NCBI GenBank assembly: GCA_934193515.1
Contig: CAKPVJ010000040.1
Location: 1 to 18,445 of the forward strand
DNA length: 18,445 nucleotides
Direction of reading: 5' to 3'
Origin: an uncultured Megasphaera sp.
Lineage (GTDB): Bacteria > Bacillota > Negativicutes > Veillonellales > Megasphaeraceae
Shown: positions 1-6,036 of the stretch, one piece after another
Layout of the letters: each line of letters begins with the position of its first letter
How positions within the stretch are numbered: position 1 is the stretch's first letter
Program-made: the position numbers and the translations under genes
Notes under the pieces: model-generated
Seen by the model: the letters and a program-made list of their open reading frames with translations, nothing else
Databases searched by the model: none
What the model was told of the DNA's origin: nothing

Positions 1-10
1 TGCAAACACC

Positions 11-19
11 ATTATAGCA
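11..19 (-). promoter_or_regulatory. Extended -10 promoter element reading out of the left edge
   Basis: On the minus strand this reads TGCTATAAT, a perfect extended -10. No good -35 is visible at the normal distance. It would drive a gene starting just left of the window, which cannot be seen here. Confidence 0.4.
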
Positions 20-145
20 GAGATCCATGTGTCATTTTTATTTCAAGTTATTGTTGCACTTAGATTGTAAATCCGCCGTTCAAATCATTGTATTCATAGT
101 TTTTAACCTATCTTTACGGGTATTCTTTTCCTTGTTCTGTATCAG

Positions 146-175
146 TTGACATATACACCCGCATCCATGTAAAAT
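146..175 (+). promoter_or_regulatory. Promoter of the small hydrophobic peptide (toxin) gene
   Basis: A perfect -35 TTGACA (146-151) is followed after 18 bases by TAAAAT (170-175). Transcription would begin near 182, almost exactly where the 5' sequence GGCACTACAA starts, which can pair with the 3' end of the same transcript. The predicted transcript, about 182-416, carries a single 25-codon reading frame. Confidence 0.65.
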
Positions 176-217
176 AATATTCAAGGCACTACAAGTAACG
201 GTAGGCGGTTTTTGTGT

Positions 218-241
218 CCCTCATTCTGTATAGAATGGGGG
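218..241 (+). promoter_or_regulatory. Hairpin sequestering the toxin ribosome binding site
   Basis: CCCTCATTC (218-226) pairs with GAATGGGGG (233-241) across a six-base loop, giving a 9-bp stem with one G-U pair. The right arm contains the GGGGG stretch that acts as the Shine-Dalgarno for the ATG at 250. Translation should therefore be blocked in the folded transcript, as is usual for type I toxin mRNAs. Confidence 0.6.
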
Positions 242-249
242 TGATGATT

Positions 250-327
250 ATGTATAATTTGTTCATCATGCTTTATATTTTTATGATGTTGCTTATTATC
301 TTAGTTGTCGTTTTAAAACGCAAATAA
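250..327 (+). CDS. Small hydrophobic peptide, candidate type I toxin
   Basis: This is a 25-residue frame. It opens with MYNLF, has one continuous hydrophobic run (residues about 4-22, rich in Leu, Ile, Val, Met and Phe) and ends in the basic tail KRK, the typical make-up of membrane-acting type I toxins (Fst, TxpA, BsrG classes). The ATG at 250 lies about eight bases after GGGGG; an in-frame ATG at 244 is too close to that site to be the start. The peptide has its own promoter, a hairpin over its ribosome site, a 3' terminator and an opposing promoter that would make antisense RNA. I do not recognise it as a member of a named family. The toxin role is inferred from peptide composition and locus architecture. 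Confidence 0.6.
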   Translation: MYNLFIMLYIFMMLLIILVVVLKRK

Positions 328-367
328 ACCGCCCTATCTAGTTGGCTACTACAATGGCGGTTTATTT
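322..367 (-). terminator. Terminator of the antisense RNA (12-bp stem)
   Basis: AAATAAACCGCC (322-333) pairs perfectly with GGCGGTTTATTT (356-367) around a 22-base loop. On the minus strand the stem is followed by GCGTTTT. On the plus strand no T-run follows, so it is better as a leftward terminator. A further copy of the right arm's GGCGGTTT lies at 204-211 in the toxin 5' untranslated region. Confidence 0.5.
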
Positions 368-381
368 ACCAAAATTATAGG

Positions 382-416
382 GACACTAGAACCGTTTATC
401 GTTGTAGTGTCTTTTT
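382..416 (+). terminator. Terminator of the toxin mRNA
   Basis: GACACTA (382-388) pairs with TAGTGTC (405-411), with inner AAC/GTT pairing, followed by TTTTT at 412-416. The right arm TTGTAGTGTC (402-411) is also complementary, with one wobble, to GGCACTACAA at 185-194. Confidence 0.65.
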
Positions 417-424
417 CTATGCTT

Positions 425-454
425 ATTATAATCTGTTATCCTGCATAACGTCAA
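425..454 (-). promoter_or_regulatory. Promoter for the antisense RNA
   Basis: On the minus strand TTGACG (454-449) is followed after 18 bases by a perfect TATAAT (430-425). It faces the toxin promoter, and the two predicted starts are about 235 bases apart. The stronger -10 fits an antitoxin made in excess. Confidence 0.6.
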
Positions 455-642
455 GTGGTTTCTTGCGGATCTTACATATCAGGCTTAACAAGAATATATA
501 TACGCCCAAAACAAACGATGGCAAGATTTCATTTTTCCATTCATACATTTTTTATCATTCTCATTCGTTTGTGCCGCATTTCCCATTCCAAACTTTATTA
601 TACCGGTGCTTATAAACTTTAGTATAATCACTTATAAATAAG

Positions 643-678
643 CCCCCTCCTTTTAGCTTCGTTAGCTGCAGGAGGGGG
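643..678 (-). terminator. Terminator of the secreted-protein gene
   Basis: CCCCCTCCT (643-651) pairs with AGGAGGGGG (670-678), with AGCT/AGCT pairing inside. On the minus strand the stem is followed by CTTATTTAT. It lies about 25 bases past the stop codon of the minus-strand gene. Confidence 0.75.
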
Positions 679-703
679 TGTTTGAAATTATACAGGTACA
701 GAA

Positions 704-1489
704 CTACATAACGTCCAACTGTACAAAGTTTTCGCCAAAACGCAAATATTCGCCTTGCGGTAATTTATATGCCGTAGATACTACACCTGCTTCTGTAGGA
801 ATGCTTGGGGTGGATTCCAGGCCGTAGGTCTGCGCATAGGTTTCAGCTGTGCTTTCGGCAGTTAAGCCGGATTTATCAAATTTTAAGTCACTGCCTTTAT
901 ACATGCGAATGGCCATAACAATGCCGCCCTGCAGGTATACATCCATATGATGCGCACCATATGCCCAGCGTTCCATGCCTTGGTCTTCTTTGACAGTATC
1001 CGGCTGCTGATATGCCGCTTCCAAATCGGCTTTAGTCATGCCAATATATATGCCGCCTATGGATTCGTTATATTCTGGCTGTACAGACCGGCGCAGCGGC
1101 ATTTTGTCATCGACAATCAGATACTGGTGGGATTTATGGCCCAACAAATCCAATTTCATCGACCGCTGTCCTTCTGATTCTGTTACTTGAAAATGGCCTG
1201 TCCGCGGATAATCATACGTACAACCTTTATCCGCTGTTACGGCACAGCCGTTAATCGTACTGCCCTGTACAGTCATGACCAAATTGCCTTTAATGCTGTA
1301 CCATTCTCCTTCTGCCGGTTCCAGCCAGGCCGCTGCCTGAAAATCCGTTGTTTCCGGCGTAACGGTTTGAATGGTTACTGTCGCCGTATTGGCATCAGCC
1401 GTTTCATTTGCCTCTTCTGCCGCGCAAATCATCGGCACGCTCAATGCCATCATTGCGCCAATCATCATGCCTTTCACTAAACGTTTCAC
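704..1489 (-). CDS. Secreted protein of unknown function
   Basis: This is a 261-residue product starting at GTG 1489. An AAGGGAG ribosome site (complement of 1499-1504) lies nine bases upstream, whereas an in-frame ATG at 1522 lies upstream of that site and would put it inside the gene. The protein begins with VKRLVKG and a hydrophobic segment ending MICAAEEA, a clear signal peptide cleaved after about residue 21. The mature protein has no membrane segment. About two-thirds of the way along is a stretch reading GIYIGMTKADLEAAYQQPD, which resembles the short IGMT/DVE.YG.PD repeats of exported BLA/SmpA-like folds; I treat this as a weak resemblance only. No catalytic motif is recognised. It is transcribed divergently from the LOG gene and ends at its own terminator. 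Confidence 0.8.
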   Translation of the reverse strand: MKRLVKGMMIGAMMALSVPMICAAEEANETADANTATVTIQTVTPETTDFQAAAWLEPAEGEWYSIKGNLVMTVQGSTINGCAVTADKGCTYDYPRTGHFQVTESEGQRSMKLDLLGHKSHQYLIVDDKMPLRRSVQPEYNESIGGIYIGMTKADLEAAYQQPDTVKEDQGMERWAYGAHHMDVYLQGGIVMAIRMYKGSDLKFDKSGLTAESTAETYAQTYGLESTPSIPTEAGVVSTAYKLPQGEYLRFGENFVQLDVM

Positions 1490-1539
1490 AATATGTCGCT
1501 CCCTTATGATAAATGAATACATCCTGTTTGCAAAAGAAT

Positions 1540-1568
1540 ATTATACGCTCCTCTAAAGCGGAAAACAA
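1540..1568 (-). promoter_or_regulatory. Promoter of the secreted-protein gene
   Basis: On the minus strand TTGTTT (1568-1563) is followed after 17 bases by a perfect TATAAT (1545-1540), about 50 bases upstream of the GTG start. Confidence 0.5.
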
Positions 1569-1623
1569 CTGCTCCCCCAGGGAATTACCACCATCTTTTT
1601 CACTTTTCTTCGCTTTTATAGGG

Positions 1624-1629
1624 TATAAT
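1624..1629 (+). promoter_or_regulatory. -10 element of the LOG-family gene
   Basis: A perfect TATAAT lies 31 bases before the ATG, and the ribosome site AGGGGG is between them. The -35 region is poor: only TTTTCA-like sequence at unsuitable spacing. Confidence 0.45.
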
Positions 1630-1660
1630 AAAAACAAATCTATCAGGGGGCTCAAATTAC

Positions 1661-2197
1661 ATGAATATCACAGTCTATTGCGGTGCCAGTTTAGGAAACA
1701 AGGACATATACAGAAAAAAAGCCAGCGAATTGGGAACATGGATAGGGACGCATCATCACACGCTGGTGTATGGCGGCGGCCGGACCGGTCTGATGGGAAT
1801 CGTTGCTGACGCAGTTCTTCAGGCAGGCGGCAAGGTCATCGGCATTATCCCAACGTTTTTAAAAACACCGGAAGAAGCACATACGGCTTTGACACAGTTG
1901 ATTACAGTAGAAACGATGGCCGAACGCAAAACCAATATGCTCTCATTAGGCGATGCCTATATTGCCCTGCCTGGCGGGCTGGGTACACTAGAAGAAATTA
2001 CAGAAGCGATTTCCGCGGCGCGTCTGGGTCTTCACGACAACCCATGCATTATCTATAATATCAATAATGTATACGCATATTTAAAAAATCAATTAGACAG
2101 TATGACGGATGAAGGTTTTCTCACCCCACAAGGCCGCAGCACGGTTCACTTTGTTGACACATTATTCCAAATGGAATCCATCTTAGCACAGAAATAA
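1661..2197 (+). CDS. LOG-family (TIGR00730) nucleotide phosphoribohydrolase
   Basis: This 178-residue protein is the usual length for the LOG/YvdD family, soluble Rossmann-fold enzymes that hydrolyse N-glycosidic bonds of nucleoside 5'-monophosphates. The family is often misnamed lysine decarboxylase. The family signature PGGLGTLEE is at residues 104-112, with the catalytic Glu pair at its end. The upstream conserved Arg-Lys (residues 89-90) and the glycine-rich VYGGGRTGLMG (residues 36-46) are present. The ATG at 1661 follows AGGGGG by about ten bases. In bacteria the physiological substrate is usually unknown; AMP and related nucleotides are accepted in vitro by several members. It is followed after ten bases by the remnant of a LysR gene that may once have been co-transcribed. 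Confidence 0.9.
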   Translation: MNITVYCGASLGNKDIYRKKASELGTWIGTHHHTLVYGGGRTGLMGIVADAVLQAGGKVIGIIPTFLKTPEEAHTALTQLITVETMAERKTNMLSLGDAYIALPGGLGTLEEITEAISAARLGLHDNPCIIYNINNVYAYLKNQLDSMTDEGFLTPQGRSTVHFVDTLFQMESILAQK

Positions 2198-2207
2198 GGT
2201 GATTTTC

Positions 2208-2734
2208 TTGCTGTTTAAACAACTGCAATACTTCTTATCTGTCGTCGATAATCACAGTTTCACTGAAACAGCCAATCAATGTTATATTTCTCAATCTGTT
2301 ATTTCCCAGCAAATACAAGCCTTGGAAAAAGATTGGGAAATCCTGCTCATCAAACGATTGCCGAGTTTTCGCAGCTGTATCCGGAAATTTCGCTTTCTAT
2401 CGTTACAGGTACACATGAAGAACTATATACACTGCTGCGCATCGGCGGCGCAGACCTTATCGTAAACGACCAGCGCCATGCATCTTCTGACGAATACATG
2501 AATTTCCAATTACTGCAGTGCGGCTGTTATATTGAAATATCTTCACATGTACCGCTTAGTACACAGCAGCATGTAACGCTTGACGACGTTTGCATGACAC
2601 CCTGCATTTTGATTTTTTCCCGCGAACAGCAAAACGCAGAAGAAGAATATGATAAAAATACGAAAGAACACCGTAATTATTATATTGAAGAAATTGCATA
2701 TATGCTGCGTAATTTACTACTGCACCACAGCTAA
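2208..2734 (+). pseudogene. LysR-family regulator remnant with internal deletion and frameshift
   Basis: A LysR-type N-terminus reads LFKQLQYFLSVVDNHSFTET, then YISQSVISQQIQALEKD, a normal winged helix-turn-helix. The best start is TTG 2208, six bases after AGGTG; GTG 2199 is an alternative. At about 2350 the frame runs into nonsense, while a different frame carries typical effector-domain sequence from 2354 on (AEFSQLYPEI, GTHEELYTLL, ADLIVNDQR). Between them the wing end and linker helix (by family comparison roughly 30-45 residues) are missing, and the frame is changed. The 3' end is also cut short: the second half of the effector domain is absent, with stop at 2734. I infer a non-functional remnant by comparison with the usual ~290-300 residue length. 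Confidence 0.75.
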
Positions 2735-2747
2735 CCCAACAGTACAC

Positions 2748-2794
2748 AAAAAGCTGCTGCATGAAGCTTGTTTGCTTGCATGCTGCAGCTTTTT
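2748..2794. terminator. Bidirectional terminator between LysR remnant and PHP gene
   Basis: AAAAAGCTGCTGCATG (2748-2763) pairs with CATGCTGCAGCTTTTT (2779-2794) with a single mismatch. The A-run on one side and T-run on the other let it end transcripts from both directions. It lies between two convergent genes. Confidence 0.8.
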
Positions 2795-2824
2795 ATCGTC
2801 TAGTGTGGTTGTTTCGTTTTCTAT

Positions 2825-3547
2825 TTATGCTTTATGATGACTGTCCAAAAACGCCTGCAGCCGTTCCATAGAAGTGTTGATAATCTGTGTTTCCGGAATG
2901 CCAGCTTCTTCTACTAAAGGCAGCGCATAGTCAAAAATCCCCAGCCGTTTATGATAGTGGGCATCGGAATTGATGCTGATCAGTGCGCCATATTTTTTTA
3001 CTGCCCGCAGCAGTTCTCTGCAAATGGGTTCACTGCCTGGGCGAGCCTGTGGAGAACTGTCGTTGATTTCAATGGCTTTATGATACTGAACGGCAGCCTG
3101 CACGACAGCCTCTACATCAATGGGATACTTAGGGCTGTCCGGATGCCCCAATATATCTACATACGGATTTTTTAACCCTTGAATCAACATATTCGTAACT
3201 TCGTCACGACTGCCTGTCGGTGAACAGTCCGTGTGACAGCTGGCAATGACAATATCGAGTTTAGATAATTGTTCCAGCGTAAAATCCAATGTCCCATCCA
3301 GATTCATATAATTGGCTTCTGTCCCGCAGTATACTTTGACGCCGTTAAATTCCCGCGGAATATCCCGATAGGTATTGAAATAACTCCAGCTGACGCTGCC
3401 GGGGTAGCCAATGCCATGTTCCGTCAGCCCTATAGCTGATAATCCTTTGTCTGCCGCTTCCTGCATGACTTCCGTAACCGTGCTGAAGCCGTGTCCGCAG
3501 GCAATCGTATGTGTGTGCAAATCAGCTATCATATGTATATGTCCCAT
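2825..3547 (-). CDS. PHP-domain phosphoesterase, YcdX-like
   Basis: This 240-residue single-domain PHP protein is a trinuclear-metal phosphoesterase of the YcdX type. All nine expected metal ligands can be placed: H11 and H13 in DLHTHT, H19, H44 in LTEHG, E77 in GTEANY, H105 in ASCHTD, H135 in GHPD, and D195 and H197 in NSDAH. Their spacing matches E. coli YcdX with a constant offset of about four residues. The ATG at 3547 is eight bases after AGGAGG (complement of 3556-3561), better placed than the internal ATG six codons on. The protein is cytosolic. Substrates of this subgroup are phosphomonoesters, but the physiological one is not settled. The gene is monocistronic and convergent with the LysR remnant. 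Confidence 0.92.
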   Translation of the reverse strand: MGHIHMIADLHTHTIACGHGFSTVTEVMQEAADKGLSAIGLTEHGIGYPGSVSWSYFNTYRDIPREFNGVKVYCGTEANYMNLDGTLDFTLEQLSKLDIVIASCHTDCSPTGSRDEVTNMLIQGLKNPYVDILGHPDSPKYPIDVEAVVQAAVQYHKAIEINDSSPQARPGSEPICRELLRAVKKYGALISINSDAHYHKRLGIFDYALPLVEEAGIPETQIINTSMERLQAFLDSHHKA

Positions 3548-3584
3548 ATATACTTCCTCCTAATGTATAAGATTACTTTCTGTT

Positions 3585-3590
3585 ATTATA
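3585..3590 (-). promoter_or_regulatory. Likely -10 element of the PHP gene
   Basis: The minus strand reads TATAAT here, about 38 bases upstream of the ATG at 3547. No convincing -35 is seen at 16-18 bases. Confidence 0.35.
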
Positions 3591-3674
3591 CCATAAATAT
3601 CATCAACATAGAATCAATATGCTCATTATATATTCACCATTTTTGATTATGACATGGATATATTATAATCGCAT

Positions 3675-3702
3675 TTGTTTTTCTTATGCGATATATTATA
3701 AA
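3675..3702 (+). promoter_or_regulatory. Promoter of the SDR gene
   Basis: TTGTTT (3675-3680) is followed after 16 bases by TATAAA (3697-3702). A second possible -10, TATAAT at 3664-3669, has only a 15-base spacing to TTGATT. The start site would be just before the palindrome at 3726-3737. Confidence 0.4.
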
Positions 3703-3725
3703 ACGAAATTGCTCTTTCGCAGTAA

Positions 3726-3737
3726 ATTGTATACAAT
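3726..3737. promoter_or_regulatory. GntR-type operator candidate
   Basis: ATTGTATACAAT is a perfect 12-bp palindrome just downstream of the predicted promoter and 53 bases before the SDR start. It matches the TNGTNNACNA pattern typical of GntR-family operators. No regulator gene lies nearby in the window, so the link is inference. Confidence 0.35.
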
Positions 3738-3790
3738 ACAACCATCACCAAGAGCTCTGCTGGCAACTTATTTACAGGAGGTATTATATT

Positions 3791-4623
3791 ATGAAAGACG
3801 TTATGATATTAACAGGAGCCGGTCAAATCGGCATGGCAATCGCCCGCCGTATGGGGTGCGGCATGAAGATTATCATTGGCGATAAAAACCGCAGTCACGC
3901 TCAGGAAACTGCTAAAATAATGGAACAAGCCGGGTTTGATACTGTATCATTGGAGATAGATATCTCATCCCGTTCTTTATACAACATATGCTCCGCTGTG
4001 CTCAATCCTATGGCAATATTACGATGTTTATCAACGCTGCCGGCGTATCTCCCAGCCAGGCATCTATTGAAACCATCCTCAATGTCGATTTATACGGCAC
4101 AGCCGTTTTACTGGAAGAAGTGGGCCGCGTGATAGCTGAAGGCGGGGTCGGCGTCACAATTTCCAGCCAGTCCGGTCATCGCCTGCCTGCCCTGACGCCC
4201 GAAGAAGACGAAGCGCTGGCCATGACGCCAACGGAAGAACTTTTGTCACTCGACATACTGCAGCCCAGCCATATTCGCGACACGCTCCATGCGTATCAGC
4301 TTGCCAAACGCTGCAACGTCAAACGGGTCATGGCTGAATCCGTCAAATGGGGCAGCCGCGGTGCCCGCATCAATTCTATTTCACCCGGCATTATTGTAAC
4401 CCCGTTGGCATTAGATGAATTTAACGGCCCTCGCGGTGCTTTCTACAAAAACATGTTTGCCAACTGCCCAGCCAAACGCCCCGGCACAGCTGATGAAGTA
4501 GCCAATGTGGCCGCGCTCCTCATGAGCCGCCAAGGCAATTTCATTACCGGCTCTGATTTTCTAATCGACGGCGGCGCAACGGCTTCCTATTTCTATGGGC
4601 CGTTACGACCAAATAAAAAATAA
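3791..4623 (+). pseudogene. SDR-family oxidoreductase, broken by a frameshift near 3975
   Basis: The start ATG 3791 follows ACAGGAGG. Frame one encodes the classical SDR N-terminus: TGAGQIGMAIARRMG (residues 8-22, the TGxxxGxG-like cofactor loop) and IIIGDKN with the Asp that favours NAD. After about 3970 the reading continues in another frame: NAAG, the catalytic Ser in TISSQSGH, the YQLAK catalytic YxxxK, SISPGIIVTP and a C-terminal TGSDFLIDGGAT. Joined, the two parts give a normal ~277-residue SDR with nothing missing, consistent with loss of one base in the TTCTTTATAC stretch around 3972-3981. No slippery heptamer is seen, so programmed shifting is unlikely. It is either a recent pseudogene or a sequencing/assembly error. 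The substrate cannot be told. Confidence 0.8.
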
Positions 4624-4663
4624 GTTGTGCTTGAATACCAAAACACATCCTATGAATAAAAAG

Positions 4664-4722
4664 AACAGCCATATATAGGCAATGCATTAAGAAAATGCAG
4701 ACAACTGCCTTATGTGGCTGTT
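4664..4722. terminator. Long hairpin after the SDR gene, probable terminator
   Basis: AACAGCCA (4664-4671) pairs with TGGCTGTT (4715-4722), and GGCA pairs with TGCC further in. A second small stem, ATGCATT with AAATGCA, lies inside. A TTTGTATATT stretch follows on the plus strand. Confidence 0.5.
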
Positions 4723-4786
4723 TGTATATTCACACACATTTAAAAAAAAGAATTATGAAAGAAATATATACCCCCAAAAACAAAAG

Positions 4787-4825
4787 AAACCCATGAAACG
4801 CGGAAATCCATCGTTTCATGGGTTT
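4787..4825 (-). terminator. Terminator of the rpsF-ssb-rpsR operon
   Basis: A perfect 14-bp stem (4787-4800 with 4812-4825; arm CGTTTCATGGGTTT) has an 11-base loop. On the minus strand it is followed by CTTTTGTTTTT. It sits 12 bases past the rpsR stop codon. Confidence 0.9.
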
Positions 4826-4836
4826 TTATACTGTTA

Positions 4837-5067
4837 TTATTCTGCTGTATACGGAAGCAAAGCAATAGCTCTTGCACGTTTGATAGCAACAGTAAGTTTA
4901 CGCTGATGTTTAGCGCAAACGCCGGAAATACGGCGCGGCAAAATTTTACCACGTTCTGTTGTGAAACGGCGAAGTTTTGCAATATCTTTGTAGTCAATCT
5001 GTTCAGCATGATCTACGCAGAAATTGCATACTTTTCTTCTCGGTTTTCTTGAGCGTTCTCTTCTCAT
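4837..5067 (-). CDS. rpsR: 30S ribosomal protein S18
   Basis: This 76-residue small-subunit protein binds as a heterodimer with S6 on the 16S rRNA platform. Recognisable parts are the basic start MRRERSRKPRRK, IDYKDIAKLRRF, RGKILPRR and the C-terminal CAKHQRKL. The Cys pattern (CNFC near residue 15 and GVCAKH near residue 50) is the zinc-binding C+ version of S18. The start is placed at ATG 5067 because an upstream in-frame ATG (5085) overlaps the AAGGAGG ribosome site that serves 5067. It is the last gene of the rpsF-ssb-rpsR operon. Confidence 0.96.
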   Translation of the reverse strand: MRRERSRKPRRKVCNFCVDHAEQIDYKDIAKLRRFTTERGKILPRRISGVCAKHQRKLTVAIKRARAIALLPYTAE

Positions 5068-5109
5068 GTATAGTTCCTCCTTCAAAATTTAGAAGGGTTG
5101 TGTTTGACA

Positions 5110-5550
5110 TTAAAATGGGATTTCTTCATCACTTGCATCAGAACCCATGCTGCTAAAGCTGGTGTTCGGTGCTGCTGGTTTCGGCTGCGGAGCACTTGCG
5201 TGCTGTGCCGGAGCCTGTGCATGTTCTGCTCCCAACGCCTGGGCAACTAAGTCGCAAACGACTTCTGTACGATATCGTTTTTGGCCGTCCGGTGTTTCAT
5301 AGGAACGCACGGAAATACGTCCCTGTACAAAAACCCGGCTGCCTTTTGACAAGCTGTTGCCGCAGTTTTCCGCCAAATTACCCCAAGCAACACAAGGAAT
5401 AAAATCAGTTAATTCTCGCTGTTCTGTACTGCCCGCCGGAATATAGGTCCGTGTGCATGCCACAGTAAACATTGCTACGGCTCTGCCTGTTTTCGTGAAA
5501 CGAATTTCAGGATCTCGAGCTAAGTTTCCCAATAATTGTACTGAATTCAT
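5110..5550 (-). CDS. ssb: Single-stranded DNA-binding protein
   Basis: This is a 146-residue SSB. The N-terminal OB fold (about 1-105) opens MNSVQLLGNLARDPEIRFT and includes FTVACTR, FIPCVAWG and the GRISVRSYETPDGQKRY stretch. A Gln/Ala/Pro-rich flexible linker follows. The C-terminus is the acidic tip DEEIPF, which recruits repair and replication partners. It lies between rpsF and rpsR, the standard Firmicutes arrangement, starting 16 bases after the rpsF stop. The GGAGG site lies nine bases before the ATG. Confidence 0.97.
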   Translation of the reverse strand: MNSVQLLGNLARDPEIRFTKTGRAVAMFTVACTRTYIPAGSTEQRELTDFIPCVAWGNLAENCGNSLSKGSRVFVQGRISVRSYETPDGQKRYRTEVVCDLVAQALGAEHAQAPAQHASAPQPKPAAPNTSFSSMGSDASDEEIPF

Positions 5551-5566
5551 ACCTTTGCGCCTCCGG

Positions 5567-5851
5567 TTATTCGTCGATCTTGACGATCAAGTGTTTCAGG
5601 ATTTCGTCGCGGATTTTCATAACGCGGTCGATTTCTTTGATAGTAGCAGGTTCTGCTTCAAAGTTAATCAATACATAGTAGCCATCTGCCTGTTTTTTAA
5701 CAGGATATGCCAAATGACGTTTACCCCAACGATCTACCTTTTCAATATTGCAGCCGTTTTTTGTCAACAAATCAGATACGAATGTAACGATAGGATCTAC
5801 TTCTGTTTCTTCGAGCGGTTTTGCAATAAACATGACTTCGTACTTGTTCAC
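5567..5851 (-). CDS. rpsF: 30S ribosomal protein S6
   Basis: This 94-residue S6 reads VNKYEVMFIAKPLEE from its start and includes KWGKRHLAYPV-like sequence (DRWGKRHLAYPVKKQ) and DGYYVLINFEAEP. The GTG at 5851 is chosen because GAGGAGGTG lies six to seven bases upstream, while the in-frame ATG at 5875 precedes that ribosome site. It is the first gene of the operon. S6 and S18 bind each other, and in several bacteria the complex represses its own mRNA through the leader. Confidence 0.96.
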   Translation of the reverse strand: MNKYEVMFIAKPLEETEVDPIVTFVSDLLTKNGCNIEKVDRWGKRHLAYPVKKQADGYYVLINFEAEPATIKEIDRVMKIRDEILKHLIVKIDE

Positions 5852-5878
5852 GAAATCACCTCCTCTTTTGGACATATG

Positions 5879-5921
5879 ACCCTTCCCTAAGAAGGGTTAG
5901 GAGCTTGACACAATTCAAGCT
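5879..5921 (-). promoter_or_regulatory. rpsF leader with two hairpins, possible S6:S18 autoregulatory site
   Basis: The predicted transcript starts near 5920. Its first bases form AGCTTGA/TCAAGCT (5921-5915 with 5908-5902), then ACCCTTC/GAAGGGT (5897-5891 with 5885-5879). The two stems lie directly before the ribosome site. Known rpsF leaders fold into a site for the S6:S18 complex. I cannot confirm the diagnostic bulged CCG element here, so the role is inference. Confidence 0.4.
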
Positions 5922-5926
5922 TTTAT

Positions 5927-5955
5927 ATTATATCATCCCATTATGTCTATTTCAA
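5927..5955 (-). promoter_or_regulatory. Promoter of the rpsF-ssb-rpsR operon
   Basis: On the minus strand TTGAAA (5955-5950) is followed after exactly 17 bases by TATAAT (5932-5927), a near-consensus strong promoter as expected for ribosomal proteins. Confidence 0.8.
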
Positions 5956-5978
5956 CTCTTTTTTTCAGAATTTATTCA

Positions 5979-5987
5979 TGATATAGT
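5979..5987 (+). promoter_or_regulatory. Extended -10 candidate of the EamA transporter gene
   Basis: TGATATAGT reads as an extended -10 about 50 bases before the ATG at 6037. The -35 region is only a T-run, so support is modest. Confidence 0.3.
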
Positions 5988-6036
5988 CGTAATATCTTAC
6001 AAATTTCGCAAGTATCTATGTCTGAGGTGAAAGACA

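Larger units (their letters stand above)
314..418 (-). ncRNA. Predicted antisense RNA antitoxin
   Basis: A minus-strand promoter at 425-454 would start a transcript near 418. It would run through the complement of the toxin mRNA 3' untranslated region and last codons. The 12-bp stem at 322-367, followed on this strand by TTTT at 318-315, would end it after about 105 bases. It would be fully complementary to the 3' part of the toxin transcript, including the segment that pairs with that transcript's own 5' end. No expression evidence exists here; the ends are predicted from promoter and terminator positions. Confidence 0.5.

Noticed and set aside
60..100. tRNA-like T-arm sequence (GTTCAAATC)
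   Set aside because: No matching stems for acceptor, D or anticodon arms around it.
244..246. ATG 244 as toxin start
   Set aside because: It directly abuts the GGGGGTG ribosome site, leaving no spacing; ATG 250 in the same frame is well placed.
947..1480. Plus-strand open frames opposite the secreted-protein gene
   Set aside because: They are mirror frames of the minus-strand gene, which has a signal peptide, ribosome site, promoter and terminator.
3960..3990. Programmed frameshifting in the SDR gene
   Set aside because: No slippery heptamer or downstream pseudoknot is apparent, and SDR genes are not known to use this.
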